64,000 nucleotides of DNA from Actinomadura livida (GCF_014648675.1 NZ_BMRO01000005.1:341161-405160); one strand, 5' to 3'; shown: positions 8,301 through 17,205, counted from the first letter of the stretch. Made by a program: numbers and translations. The notes: generated by a model not told the origin, from the letters alone.

Positions 8301-10276
8301 TCGCCTCATCCCGAGGGGAGCAGTTCGCCCAGACGGAGGAACAACGGCGTCAGCTCACCACTCTCAAAGGGATCGCTGACCACGCTGTCGCCTGTCTCGC
8401 CGACGGACGTCTGGAATGGAAGGTCTGGCTGAAGCAGGCCGGCCGTCATGGACGATACGGATTCACCAACACGCTGCTGATCCCGGCCCAGCGTCCCTCA
8501 GCAACCGATGTCCGCTCGTATGACGCATGGCAGAGGCAGAACCGGCAGGTTCGCCGTGGCGAGACCGGCATCCGCATCATCTCCACTCGCGGAAAGCCGC
8601 GCACCGTCTTCGACATCGAGCAGACCGACGGGCGGTCGATCGAAAAGCCCGAGCTCTCGCCGGCAGAGGGACTGCGGTGGCTTTCCCGGCTCGCAGCCGA
8701 CCTCGACTTCTACGTCGACCGCGGACAGGGCTGGAGCTACCTCGGTCCCCCCGAGCGGCGGATCAAGGTTCATCCTGAGCTTGACGACACGGCCGCGGCG
8801 ACCCTGCTCGTCCACCAGCTCGCTCACGCACTCCAGCCTGGCGGGCATCTCGACACGGTCGGCCTCGATTGTCGCGGCGTTCGGCGCGTCATGGCGGATT
8901 CGGTCGCCTACCTCGTCCTGGCCGAGCTTGGGCTGGACGTTTCGCAGCTGTTCTTTCCACCGCCTCAACGGTGGGCGGGGGATGACGTTCGCACGGACTC
9001 CGCCGCTGCCATCCGCGTGGTCGGAGACCAGATCGTACGGACGGGCAACCGACTCAAGCGGCGACTCCGTGACCTCTCCAAGCCGGGGCGCTCCACCGCA
9101 ACGGTGGTCATCGGAAGGCCCGGACGCCCACAGGAGACCGCCCCAGTGGCTGAGAACATCGATCAGGCGTTGGATGTCTCCACGTCACACCTACGGGCTG
9201 CGCTCGCCGAGGCACACCGCTTCTACCGAAAGAACCTTCCGGAGAACTGGGGAACCCGCTACCTCGCACGCCGCGGCTTCACGCCTGAGATGCAAGAGCG
9301 ATGGCAGATCGGCCTCGCACCTCGATCCCGGCATTCGCTGCTCCAGCACCTGCGGGAACTGGGTCACAGCGATCAGACGCTGATCGACGCAGGCTTGGCG
9401 AAACAGCCGAAGCGCGGAGCGCCCTTCGACCTGTTTCGAGACCGCGTCCTGTTCCCTCTCCGCGACAGAGACGGCGAGGTTATCGGCTTCATCGGCCGGC
9501 GCCGAGACGATGCCCCAGGCCCGAAGTACCTCAACACCCCTGAGACGGTGCTGTTCCACAAGGGCGATGTGCTCTTCGGCCTCCATGAGGGGCGCCCGCA
9601 GCTCACAGGCAACGCACGCCCTCTCCTTGTCGAGGGGCCGCTCGATGCGATCGCGGTCAACGCGGTCATGCCGGACGTCTACGCCGCCATTGCACCTTGC
9701 GGTACTGCGATCACCGCAGCGCAGATCGAAGAGATCGGCCGCTCCGTCGACCTCGATGCTTCCGGACTGGTCATCGCACTCGACGGGGATCCGGCCGGAC
9801 GGACTGGAGCGATCAGGGCCTGGCGCACCCTCCGCCGCGTCGGAGGCGCAGTCGAGGCAGCGGTGCTTCCCAAGGGCCGGGACCCCGCCGAGCTCTTGTC
9901 GCCGACGGGACACTCAAGTGTCCGCGAGGCACTACTTTCTGTGACTCCCCTCGCTGACCTGGTCGTAGATGAGAAAATTCAGCGGTTCGGGGGAGCTCTG
10001 GAGTTCGTCGAGTCCCGGTTGGCCGCCGCCCAGGCCGCCGCAGTACTGATCGCCGAACTTCCGCCGGATCAGATCGTCCGCCAGGTCACCCGCGTCACAG
10101 CCCGCACGGGCATCGACGCGTCCGAGGTCACCTCCCTTGTCGCTTCGGCGATCAGCCCGGACCCGGCCCCCGACGCCTCATTAGTCCAGCCGCCAAGTCC
10201 TGACGGGCAGAGCACCTGGCTTCAGCGCACTTCGCATACGACACCACCCAAACGCACCCACCGGAGGAAATCATGA
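8297..10276 (+). CDS. ArdC-like N-terminal domain fused to DnaG-type Toprim domain
   Basis: The protein has 659 residues. Residues 15-215 resemble the ArdC antirestriction protein: a single-strand-binding N-terminal part ending in RRGETGIRI, followed by a zincin-like part. In that part the metal motif HExxH reads HQLAH (173-177), so a peptidase is unlikely. Residues 300-520 are a DnaG-like Toprim core with VEGPLDAIAV (E446) and ALDGDPAGR (D497). The CHC2 zinc finger of primases is absent. A role in priming or protecting the entering single strand is inferred. The ATG overlaps the preceding stop. Confidence 0.8.
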   Translation: MIASSRGEQFAQTEEQRRQLTTLKGIADHAVACLADGRLEWKVWLKQAGRHGRYGFTNTLLIPAQRPSATDVRSYDAWQRQNRQVRRGETGIRIISTRGKPRTVFDIEQTDGRSIEKPELSPAEGLRWLSRLAADLDFYVDRGQGWSYLGPPERRIKVHPELDDTAAATLLVHQLAHALQPGGHLDTVGLDCRGVRRVMADSVAYLVLAELGLDVSQLFFPPPQRWAGDDVRTDSAAAIRVVGDQIVRTGNRLKRRLRDLSKPGRSTATVVIGRPGRPQETAPVAENIDQALDVSTSHLRAALAEAHRFYRKNLPENWGTRYLARRGFTPEMQERWQIGLAPRSRHSLLQHLRELGHSDQTLIDAGLAKQPKRGAPFDLFRDRVLFPLRDRDGEVIGFIGRRRDDAPGPKYLNTPETVLFHKGDVLFGLHEGRPQLTGNARPLLVEGPLDAIAVNAVMPDVYAAIAPCGTAITAAQIEEIGRSVDLDASGLVIALDGDPAGRTGAIRAWRTLRRVGGAVEAAVLPKGRDPAELLSPTGHSSVREALLSVTPLADLVVDEKIQRFGGALEFVESRLAAAQAAAVLIAELPPDQIVRQVTRVTARTGIDASEVTSLVASAISPDPAPDASLVQPPSPDGQSTWLQRTSHTTPPKRTHRRKS

Positions 10277-11160
10277 GCCAGCAGCACCCCGACCCGATCA
10301 ACGAAGGCCTCCAGCACGGTGGCCAACGACTCGTCCAGATCGTTTCCACGGCGATGGGCGTACAACAAAGCCTCGCCCGGTACCGCCAGCGGTTAAGAGC
10401 TGGCCGGCGAGCACAGGACCAGCGAGCTCAACGAGCAGAGGCGAAGGCTCAGAGGGCGGCAATGACCGGAGCGCGCTCCCGCTGGGAACGTGCCCACGAC
10501 CGCCAATGGCTACGGCGCGCGAACCTTCTGGACGTCGCCGAAGTGTGGGCGGCGGCCGTTCCCTACGCCCCAGACAACGCGTCCGCGGCGCTCGCGGTCA
10601 GCAAGTGCGAGGACCGGCTACGTGACCTACATCCCCACGCGATGAGCCACTACGACCGATACCGCAGCGAGGGCGAGAGCCCTCTCGACGCCATGCGACG
10701 GGCCGCCCACTTCTTCGCTCGCGACCCCGACATCCGAACCGGCGATGCGGCATCCCGACGCGGAGAACTACACGAAGGCACAGGTGCTGAGTGGACGGCG
10801 TCGGCTCCCGGCCCAGGCCGAGGTGACGGCGAAGAGGCTCGCCAAGAGCAGCGCGCGGGCCAGATCGCCAGCGAACTCAGGAACAAGCTCCGCCTTCAAG
10901 GGCGCGAACCCGAGCCCGAGGAGCTGCGCACGGTCTTGGAGATCGCCACGAACCTGCCCGAACACATCATCGTCAAGGTCGTACCCGAGAGCCCGCGCTC
11001 TCACCTCAGTCGAGGCTCGGACATTGCGTCGGCTGCCGAAGACTTCCCGCTCTCCATCCAGGAGGCGCTGGAGATGAGTTCGAAGCGGTCCCCCGAAACA
11101 CCGGCCGCACGCCGAACACCACTCCAGGCCCCCGACCGGAACCGCCGACGCAACCTCTGA
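10273..11160 (+). CDS. Hypothetical coiled-coil protein, conjugation operon
   Basis: The 295-residue protein has a strongly basic Ala/Arg/Gln coiled coil at about residues 35-65. A helical domain follows to residue 140, then an acidic, probably disordered linker and a Pro/Arg-rich tail. There is no signal peptide or membrane segment. The ATG overlaps the Toprim stop (ATGA) and follows GGAGGAAATC, so translation is coupled to the ArdC-Toprim gene. I do not recognise a family; DNA binding or a partner role for the Toprim protein is possible. Confidence 0.6.
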   Translation: MSQQHPDPINEGLQHGGQRLVQIVSTAMGVQQSLARYRQRLRAGRRAQDQRAQRAEAKAQRAAMTGARSRWERAHDRQWLRRANLLDVAEVWAAAVPYAPDNASAALAVSKCEDRLRDLHPHAMSHYDRYRSEGESPLDAMRRAAHFFARDPDIRTGDAASRRGELHEGTGAEWTASAPGPGRGDGEEARQEQRAGQIASELRNKLRLQGREPEPEELRTVLEIATNLPEHIIVKVVPESPRSHLSRGSDIASAAEDFPLSIQEALEMSSKRSPETPAARRTPLQAPDRNRRRNL

Positions 11161-11173
11161 AGAAGGGAGGGAG

Positions 11174-11521
11174 ATGATGACCGCCATGCAGGGCAACGAA
11201 TTCTTCTTGCTCGCGCTGATCGGCTTCCTCATGCTGCTCGCTGTGCTGCCGACGCTGATCGCCATCGTCCGCGGCGTCGAGGAGATCGGCTACATCGTCT
11301 TGGTCAACGTGATCTGCTGCATGACCGTCTTCGGCTGGCCCATCGCACTGATCGCGGCGATCCGATGGCCACGCCGCTATCCGAAACCGTCCCGGACGGC
11401 TTGGCAGCCTCCGCCCGCGCCGCCACTGGACCGTCGCCGGAACGGCGCCTACGAGCGAGGAGGCGAGGATGAGAAATCGGCACCGTCGACGAACCGCTCC
11501 ACGCGGAGAGATGCGTGGTGA
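11174..11521 (+). CDS. Superinfection immunity-like small membrane protein
   Basis: The 115-residue protein has two membrane helices, about residues 10-30 and 40-63. A conserved-looking charged turn and the segment FGWPIALIAAIRW end the hydrophobic part. This matches the Imm_superinfect family, named after phage T4 Imm, which blocks entry of a second DNA. A long polar tail follows. The ribosome site GAAGGGAGGGAG is strong. In a conjugative element it may act in entry exclusion; that is inference. Confidence 0.65.
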   Translation: MMTAMQGNEFFLLALIGFLMLLAVLPTLIAIVRGVEEIGYIVLVNVICCMTVFGWPIALIAAIRWPRRYPKPSRTAWQPPPAPPLDRRRNGAYERGGEDEKSAPSTNRSTRRDAW

Positions 11522-12750
11522 GAAGCGCGACGCCGCGGCCACTGCTGCTACGAGTAGTGGGGTTCTGGCCTCCGGTCGTCTTCAACCTCACCCTCCTCGC
11601 CGCCATCTCGCTCCCTCATACCGTGCCCGAGACCACGGAGCATGTTGTTGCCGGGCATGCGCCGCCCTGCGCCCCGATTGGCCCGGTCGCCAGCAGGTAC
11701 GTCGACAGGAACAAGGTCTGCCGCCGCGCTCGAAAAGAAGTACTGCGGAGTCTCAGGACCGGCCGTGACCCGGACTGGAACGACGTCTTCCGCGACTACA
11801 TCCCCAGGGTGTCGAAGCCTCCCAGCCGCCGTCCGAAGCCGAGTGACCCCAGCCATAAGCCCAGGAAGCATCGGGAGAGCGCGCCGCCGACTCCAGCGCC
11901 TTCTCATCAAGGCAGGCAGACCGCCCCCACAAGATCTTCCACGCCGTCTCCTGGGCAGGTGGAATCGTCCGCTCAACCTCCGCCGCCAACACCCCGCGAA
12001 CACGACACACCCATTCCTACGGCGCCCGCCAAGCAGAGTAGCCACAAGACCGGGCCATTCGGCTGGGTCGGAGTTGCCGCGCTACTGGCTCTGACCGCCG
12101 GCGTCGCCTATGTGGCCGGACGGCGCCGCCGAGCCTTCTGCCAGGCGACGCGATCCATGCTTCGCCGTCTCAACCGGCAAGCGAACGGCGTGGTGAGGGC
12201 GACTCCTGTGACGCCCACCGAGCGACCGGCATCCGAGGAGCGCGGGGCCCAACTGTCATCGAAGGTCGTTTCCCTGGTCGGCCCTGGCGCGGAAGGTGCC
12301 GTCCGCCGCTTGGCCTTGGACGCTCTCACCGACCGGAAGGGCCGCGCTTCCGAGCTCGTCATCGCCCGCCCCGACGCCTGGCGGCTATTCGGCATCGACA
12401 TCGGCACTCTCCAAGAAGAGAAGATCCCAGGTCTAACTCTGACCGAAGATGCTCAGCAGACTCGCACCTATCCAGGAACCCAGAGACCGTTGCCGCGCAT
12501 CCTCATCACCTGCGACGACGGAAGCGAAGCCGTCCGCGAACTCCCACCCCGGGGCCAGAGCCAGCTCACCGTACTGTCCCTGTCGCCGAGTACCGAGGTG
12601 TCCACAGAGGTCTCCGCTGACGGCGTGCTCACCCCACACAGGGCGGCACCGCCATTGCCCGACCGTCTTCCGCTGCTGTCGAGACCTGACGCCTTCAACC
12701 GCCTTATGTCCATGCCGACAATCAGCCGGCGTCGCGAGACGCAGGTCTGA
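11515..12750 (+). CDS. Membrane protein with proline-rich linker, conjugation operon
   Basis: The protein has 411 residues and a GTG start inside the end of the previous gene. Residues 12-30 form a first hydrophobic helix. Residues 95-180 are rich in Pro, Ser and Lys, and residues 183-205 form a second membrane helix followed by RRRR. The C-terminal 200 residues hold a compact domain (VRRLALDALTDRKGRASELV, then a strand ITCDDGSEA). It resembles a segment of actinomycete LysM/BTAD membrane proteins, but that match is weak. The function is unknown. Confidence 0.6.
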   Translation: MVRSATPRPLLLRVVGFWPPVVFNLTLLAAISLPHTVPETTEHVVAGHAPPCAPIGPVASRYVDRNKVCRRARKEVLRSLRTGRDPDWNDVFRDYIPRVSKPPSRRPKPSDPSHKPRKHRESAPPTPAPSHQGRQTAPTRSSTPSPGQVESSAQPPPPTPREHDTPIPTAPAKQSSHKTGPFGWVGVAALLALTAGVAYVAGRRRRAFCQATRSMLRRLNRQANGVVRATPVTPTERPASEERGAQLSSKVVSLVGPGAEGAVRRLALDALTDRKGRASELVIARPDAWRLFGIDIGTLQEEKIPGLTLTEDAQQTRTYPGTQRPLPRILITCDDGSEAVRELPPRGQSQLTVLSLSPSTEVSTEVSADGVLTPHRAAPPLPDRLPLLSRPDAFNRLMSMPTISRRRETQV

Positions 12751-12899
12751 TTTCAAGAACGAGAAGCGGCCCCACCTTCGAGTGGCCTCTGGCCCGGTTA
12801 GCGATCTCGGCAAGCTTGATCACGAATGATTCTTGGCCCAACGAGGTTGTCGATGGATGGAGCCAGGAACGCGTGGATCATGGAGGTGACCAGAGGGTG

Positions 12900-13445
12900 T
12901 TAAAGGACCGTGCGCAGCGTCACGGAAACTCGTCGGCTGCGGGGCGTCCGTCCGTTCGGTCCGGGGTCGGTCTTGCGCGCCGGAATGGCATGCCGCCAGG
13001 TGAATCGTGCTGGGCCGGTCATCACGCACAGGCTGCCGACTTCGAGGCGCACCGGCACGCGGGTCTTGTCCTCGGGGCGGGTGAACTCCATGACGCATGC
13101 CGACAGCAGGCTGACCGAGGCGACGACCGGTCCGAAGGTGGGGACGCGGTCGACGTGGGCGCTGATTCCCTGGCCGGGGAGGTACTCGTTCACGATGACT
13201 TGGTCGGGAGGTCGGTCGAAGTGGCCGTCGTTGTGCAGGCGCTGGGCCAGCGTCATCGCCCAGGCGGGTAGCGGCGGGGCCGCAGCTGCGCCCACGCCTC
13301 GGTTGCCGTAGTCGTAGTGGTGGCCGTAGTGCTGGACACGCCGCCGTAGTTGCGATGACCAGGGCGCGGCGTCGATCTCCGCGATGAGTCGCCGCTGATC
13401 GTCTTCGTCCAGCCAACGGTCGAGACACAAGAGACCCGGAACCAT
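12900..13445 (-). CDS. AlkB-like 2-oxoglutarate/Fe(II) dioxygenase
   Basis: The 181-residue protein has the AlkB core. VIVNEYLPGQGISAHVD gives the first iron ligands as HxD, RHAIP gives the second His, and RRVSVTLR gives the Arg residues that hold 2-oxoglutarate. AlkB enzymes remove methyl groups from bases in damaged DNA or RNA by oxidation. The length fits the shorter bacterial members. The ATG lies eight bases from a palindrome that probably controls it. It stands alone. Confidence 0.85.
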   Translation of the reverse strand: MVPGLLCLDRWLDEDDQRRLIAEIDAAPWSSQLRRRVQHYGHHYDYGNRGVGAAAAPPLPAWAMTLAQRLHNDGHFDRPPDQVIVNEYLPGQGISAHVDRVPTFGPVVASVSLLSACVMEFTRPEDKTRVPVRLEVGSLCVMTGPARFTWRHAIPARKTDPGPNGRTPRSRRVSVTLRTVL

Positions 13446-13452
13446 GATCGAG

Positions 13453-13465
13453 AATCTATTAGATT
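13453..13465. promoter_or_regulatory. Palindrome AATCTATTAGATT before the alkB-like gene
   Basis: This perfect 13-bp palindrome, centred on one base, sits directly upstream of the AlkB-like ATG in locally AT-rich DNA. On the minus strand it overlaps CATAAT, a plausible -10 hexamer, which would give a very short leader. It is a likely operator; the regulator is unknown. Confidence 0.4.
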
Positions 13466-13900
13466 ATGGTCTGTCTGGCTCAGAGTCGGTGAATCGCCTT
13501 GGCTGCATGTGCATTCAAACAGCACGTCGGCTATTGGGAAGCAGAATCTCCTAGTCGGGCGAGCCTTCAGCTTGTTGTGCCTGGGTGCGGCTGAGCCAGT
13601 AGGGCTGGGTGCGGCGGCTCAGCGTCGGGGACCGGCGGCAGAGGTGGCTGGTCCGGTCGGGACGCCTGGGAGGCTGACCAGATCCGGATCGATGAGGTAG
13701 AGGCCGTCCCGGAGAAGCGCGCCATGGCCCTCCTCGGCGGTTGCAGCTGTGCCTGGGACGTCGGCCACGCTCATTCGGGCGTTTGTCGTGGCGCCCGGTC
13801 GTAATCGCCCTGGCCGCCACGGTAGGCAGCCCATCCCTTCACCGGGATCACCTGCGTTCCATTCCGGACCGGATCACCAGGCACCTGAGTGCGGCGGACG
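13466..13900. other. Gap between alkB-like and DUF397 genes
   Basis: No confident gene is present in these 435 bases. The minus strand has a 51-codon frame (13774 to 13619, starting MSVADVPGT) with acceptable codon use but no ribosome-binding site and no recognised family. It could encode a small protein in the DUF397 operon. The rest looks non-coding. Confidence 0.3.
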
Positions 13901-14104
13901 TCAGAGGTCCAGGTCCCCGCGGTTCGCCTGCTCGGTCAGCCGGCGCCACGCATCCCGGGCCAGGAACATCGTGGGGCCGTCGGGGTCCTTGGAGTCGCGG
14001 ACTGCGATCAGCCCGGGAAGGGGGGCGAGTTCGACGCAGCCCTGGCTGCCTTGGCTGGCCGTCGCCTTGCGCCAGTTCAGCGGGGAGGGGGCCGGGGTGG
14101 TCAT
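13901..14104 (-). CDS. DUF397 protein
   Basis: The 67-residue protein has the DUF397 signature: WRKA near the start, GCVELA, then VRDSKDPDGP and a final helix with FLARDAW. DUF397 proteins occur with DUF5753 HTH regulators in actinomycetes and are treated as toxin-like or partner proteins (Scr1/WhiJ-type pairs). The ATG overlaps the regulator stop as ATGA, so the pair is co-translated. Confidence 0.85.
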   Translation of the reverse strand: MTTPAPSPLNWRKATASQGSQGCVELAPLPGLIAVRDSKDPDGPTMFLARDAWRRLTEQANRGDLDL

Positions 14105-14967
14105 TGCATCTCCTCTTCGATCCTGTGCAGGAAAGCCGCCGTCTCGCGGGGGTCGAGCGCCGATGCCACCAGCAGGTTGAACTTGGTGTTCATGGGGCTT
14201 ACCTGGTGCGGTTGCTCCAGGTAGGCGTTGCCGGCCTGGCTCTCGACGTAGACGACGTCCGGGTCGGTGGGGTCAGGGAAGCCGAGCAGCGAGAACGGCC
14301 CGTCGAGCCCGACATGTGCACCTTTATCGAAGGGTAGAACCTGCACGGTGATGTTGGGAGCCTTGATCGCAGCGAGCAGGCGGCTCACCTGACCCCGCAT
14401 CACCGTGGCCTCACCGATTGGCCTGCGGAATACGTTCTCGTCCAAGACCACCCATAGGGCGAACGCCGGGGTCGCGCGATTGAGGATCTGCTGGCGGGCG
14501 AGCCGGAGTTCCAGCAAACGATCGATCGTCTCGGGCGCCTCGCCAGGGAGTGTCGTCTGCAGGACCTCGCGGGCGTACTCGGGTGTCTGAAGCAGCCCGT
14601 GGATGAGCTGGTTGTCGAAATGCCGTAGCTCGGCGGCCTCGCTTTCCAGCCCGATGTAGGAGCCGAAGCGGGGCGGGAAGACGTCCTGGAACTCGCTGTA
14701 CCAGCCTGGCTGCGCCGCCTCCTTCGCCAGTTGGAGAAGCGTGTCCCTGATCCGGGCATCCGTCGTGCCGAACAGCTCCAGCAGGTCACGGATCTCCCGC
14801 TGCTTCGGAGGCTGCGCCTTGCCCGTCTCGATGCGGCTCACCCTTGAGGGCGAGCACTCCAGGTGGTCGGCGACCTGCTCGATGGTGTAGCCGGCGTTCT
14901 CCCTCAGCTTGCGGAGTTCGGAGCCGAGTCGGCGCATCCGAACGGTTGTGACTCCAGGCTGCGGCAT
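14101..14967 (-). CDS. XRE-family HTH regulator with DUF5753 (Scr1/WhiJ type)
   Basis: The protein has 288 residues. Residues 8-70 are a helix-turn-helix with LRKLRENAGYTIEQVADHL and SRVSRIETGK. The rest is DUF5753, recognisable by HGLLQTPEYAREVL and VLPFDKGAHVGLDGPF. The ATG at 14967 follows GGAGGGGGATCC; an in-frame GTG at 14991 overlaps that site and is unlikely. It probably represses its own operon until inactivated by a signal. DUF397 is its downstream partner. Confidence 0.85.
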   Translation of the reverse strand: MPQPGVTTVRMRRLGSELRKLRENAGYTIEQVADHLECSPSRVSRIETGKAQPPKQREIRDLLELFGTTDARIRDTLLQLAKEAAQPGWYSEFQDVFPPRFGSYIGLESEAAELRHFDNQLIHGLLQTPEYAREVLQTTLPGEAPETIDRLLELRLARQQILNRATPAFALWVVLDENVFRRPIGEATVMRGQVSRLLAAIKAPNITVQVLPFDKGAHVGLDGPFSLLGFPDPTDPDVVYVESQAGNAYLEQPHQVSPMNTKFNLLVASALDPRETAAFLHRIEEEMQ

Positions 14968-15303
14968 GGATCCCCCTCCGTTGCGTGGCACAAGGTACCC
15001 GGCGCAACTGCTGCGGAGGCGCGGCTAGGAGCGGATACCGCACTGTCGTCTAGGAATATTGCGGACATGTACCCGTAATCCTGGCGCCACAGCAACGGCA
15101 CACTTGTGCAGCACAGTTTCACAGTGCATTCTGAGGCCTGTACTTACCCGACTGCGGAGAGCGATCGACGCGAACCCAAAGGGGACTGGTCGCTCCTGCT
15201 CTCCTTCGAGGTGATTTCGGAGACGGGCCCGACTACATGAGGCGGCCCCGGACGCGGTGCGGCAACACCGGCCGGGGCCTGATCGGACGCAGGAGGTCCG
15301 ACT
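14968..15303. other. Divergent promoter region
   Basis: These 336 bases separate the DUF5753 regulator (minus) from the next operon (plus). The middle, about 15040-15150, is AT-richer than its surroundings, with TAGGAATATT and several CA/TG-rich blocks, and probably holds both promoters. A strong hairpin lies at 15244-15279, just before the plus-strand gene. No gene is seen. Confidence 0.5.
15244..15279 (+). promoter_or_regulatory. Long GC hairpin in the leader of the 15304 gene
   Basis: GGCCCCGG (15244-15251) pairs with CCGGGGCC (15272-15279), and an inner CGGTG pairs with CACCG around CGGCAA. The structure ends about 12 bases before the AGGAGG ribosome site of the next gene. With no T-tract it may act as an attenuator or a translation control element rather than as an intrinsic terminator. 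Confidence 0.4.
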
Positions 15304-15789
15304 ATGCATGATCGTACGAACACGTCCACCGTTCGGGCGGTGACCCCCATCCTGGAACGCCCGCACAACCACGACCAGGTACAACACCCCACCCCCGAGA
15401 CGACGATCACGACGACACCGGCCCCCTGGGCGCGCGACGTCGACCCGGAGCGGGCGGTCGCCGAGATCGGCGACCAGTTCCCCTCGGCAACCATCTGGTT
15501 CGGCGAGTACACCGGAAGCTTCTGGGCCCTCACCTACGCCCAGGACGGCACACCTCGACTGATCGAAGGGGCCACACCTCAGGAGTTGAGCCGTCGGCTC
15601 GACTCCCTCATGCCCCACCCGGCGCAACATCGTCGGCCGCAACCGCCTTCGCGCAGAGCGGTCCACGGAAGCGCTGCCCCCTATCTACCTCCCGCAGCGC
15701 GGGCTTCGGTCAGAAGCAGGCGCCTCCGGAAGAGGAACGAGTGCCGTGGTCGCCACTCCATGCCCAAGACACTCGGTCGGAGCCGCTGA
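15304..15789 (+). CDS. Hypothetical protein upstream of anti-sigma-type ATPase
   Basis: The 161-residue protein has a disordered, Thr/Pro/His-rich start. A small folded segment at about residues 45-105 contains PSATIWFGEYTGSFWALTY, and a basic tail follows. AGGAGG precedes the ATG. Its TGA overlaps the ATG of the following ATPase gene (TGATG), so the two are coupled. Similar short proteins are often found beside HATPase_c_2 and DUF5753 genes in actinomycetes. The function is unknown. Confidence 0.65.
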   Translation: MHDRTNTSTVRAVTPILERPHNHDQVQHPTPETTITTTPAPWARDVDPERAVAEIGDQFPSATIWFGEYTGSFWALTYAQDGTPRLIEGATPQELSRRLDSLMPHPAQHRRPQPPSRRAVHGSAAPYLPPAARASVRSRRLRKRNECRGRHSMPKTLGRSR

Positions 15790-16511
15790 TGTTCACCGGC
15801 AAGGCCACCGACATCCCGCCCGGCGGATCCTGTGCGTTCCAGCTACCTCGAGACCCGAGCTGCGCATCCCAAGCGCGCTCGCTCGTCGCTGCGACGATGC
15901 GTGACCTCAACTTCCCCATCGACTCGATCGAAGACGCGAAGCTCGCGGTGTCCGAACTGGCTACCAACGCGCACACGCATGCAACCTCGATGTCCCGACC
16001 GGAGCTGTGGGTCTGGGCACGCACCCGCCCCGCCCCCGAACTGGTCGTCTCTGTATTCGACACTCATCGCGGAATCTGGCCCGTCTCCGGGGACGCCGAC
16101 CTATTCGACGAGCACGGCAAGGGCCTTTCCATCGTCGCGGCGCTCTCCTCCGAAATGGGTACGCATCACACCCGCTCGCGCCTCACCACTTCGCGGGGCA
16201 AGTGCGTCTGGTTCACGCTCCCCCTCCCGACCGGATGGCCGACCGCCACCCACGTCATCACCCCCGCGATGGCAGCAAGTCGGCTCTCGGAAGTCCTGCG
16301 GGCACGCGGCATCCCAGCCACCTGCCGCGGTGACGACAGCGGCGCCCCGGTCATCAGCGTCGGAGCTTTGAACATCTGGATGGAGGCGAACGTCTTTTCT
16401 TGGCGCACCAGCCGAGGGCACGTCAGCCAACCGCTGATCGACCTCCAAGAAGCCGCCGAACGCATCGTCAACTGCCACGAAACCGCAGGCGTCTCGGCAT
16501 CACCGGCCTGA
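15789..16511 (+). CDS. ATP-binding anti-sigma-factor-like protein (HATPase_c_2)
   Basis: The protein has 240 residues. Residues 15-145 form the GHKL ATPase fold of SpoIIAB/RsbW-like proteins. AKLAVSELATNAHTHA is the N-box with its Asn, and HGKGLSIVAALS is the G-box. Such proteins act as serine kinases or anti-sigma factors. A second domain of about 85 residues follows that I do not recognise. The chosen ATG overlaps the previous stop; a GTG 48 bases upstream is less likely. Many copies occur per actinomycete genome. Confidence 0.8.
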   Translation: MFTGKATDIPPGGSCAFQLPRDPSCASQARSLVAATMRDLNFPIDSIEDAKLAVSELATNAHTHATSMSRPELWVWARTRPAPELVVSVFDTHRGIWPVSGDADLFDEHGKGLSIVAALSSEMGTHHTRSRLTTSRGKCVWFTLPLPTGWPTATHVITPAMAASRLSEVLRARGIPATCRGDDSGAPVISVGALNIWMEANVFSWRTSRGHVSQPLIDLQEAAERIVNCHETAGVSASPA

Positions 16512-16617
16512 CGAAACCAGCACCTCCGAACCCAGCCGCCCCAAGCATCGGGGACGAGGCAGCCCTCCCGTACTGCTGTGTCCCCGGCCTATGCCACCCA
16601 CCTTCCAGGACGACCCC

Positions 16618-17205
16618 ATGCACACCGGCGCAGAACTGCATGCTCAGCTAGTCAGAGACATCGAAGCATTCAGAACCCTTGCTGGACGAGTCGACAGCAA
16701 CGGCGGCGACCGCGTCCTCGATCATCTGACGCGAACCGGCGACCTCGGCGACACCGTCTTCTTTCTCCGCCGGGCCCATGACCTCCTGATCAGCATCACA
16801 GAGACATTGACCCTGATCGTCGGAGCGCACCACGTCCGCGAAGATTCCTCCGGTCAGCCCCACCTTCGAAGTCACGCGGAGGTCTCCACCTCAACCCCGC
16901 ATGGCCTCAGCAAAGTCGATGCTGCCGAGGCCTGGCGCCGAGCCCACCTTCATCTGATCGACCACCGCGACACCCCGATGCTCCTCCATATCGAAGAGTT
17001 CGACGACGGCTACCGGGCCACCCCGGTCGCGGTGTCCCTCCCCGAGCCACCGCGCGTCCCCACCATCAAGCCCCCCGCCACCCTTGTCATCGACAAGACC
17101 ACCGGCGCCGTCACCCGATGGCCCCTGCTCCCCATCAACGTCCTCGCCAAGCAATACCGTCGCTATCTGCACCAAGAACCTATGGACCTTGATGACTCTG
17201 GTTAA
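16618..17205 (+). CDS. Hypothetical protein
   Basis: The 195-residue protein from the ATG at 16618 is preceded by CCAGGA at good spacing; the in-frame ATG at 16591 is weaker. The N-terminal half is helical (TVFFLRRAHDLLISITETLTLIVG). The C-terminal half is strand-rich and ends in a segment like a ribosome- or phage-associated hypothetical (PPATLVIDKTTGAVTRWPLL). There is no known family or membrane segment. Its 3' end abuts an IS5-like remnant on the other strand. Confidence 0.6.
   Translation: MHTGAELHAQLVRDIEAFRTLAGRVDSNGGDRVLDHLTRTGDLGDTVFFLRRAHDLLISITETLTLIVGAHHVREDSSGQPHLRSHAEVSTSTPHGLSKVDAAEAWRRAHLHLIDHRDTPMLLHIEEFDDGYRATPVAVSLPEPPRVPTIKPPATLVIDKTTGAVTRWPLLPINVLAKQYRRYLHQEPMDLDDSG

Noticed and set aside
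13619..13774. 51-codon frame downstream of DUF397
   Set aside because: No ribosome-binding site or recognised family. It is mentioned in the gap entry but not called.
14968..14991. Upstream GTG start for the DUF5753 regulator
   Set aside because: It overlaps the GGAGGG ribosome site for the ATG at 14967, so the ATG is the better start.
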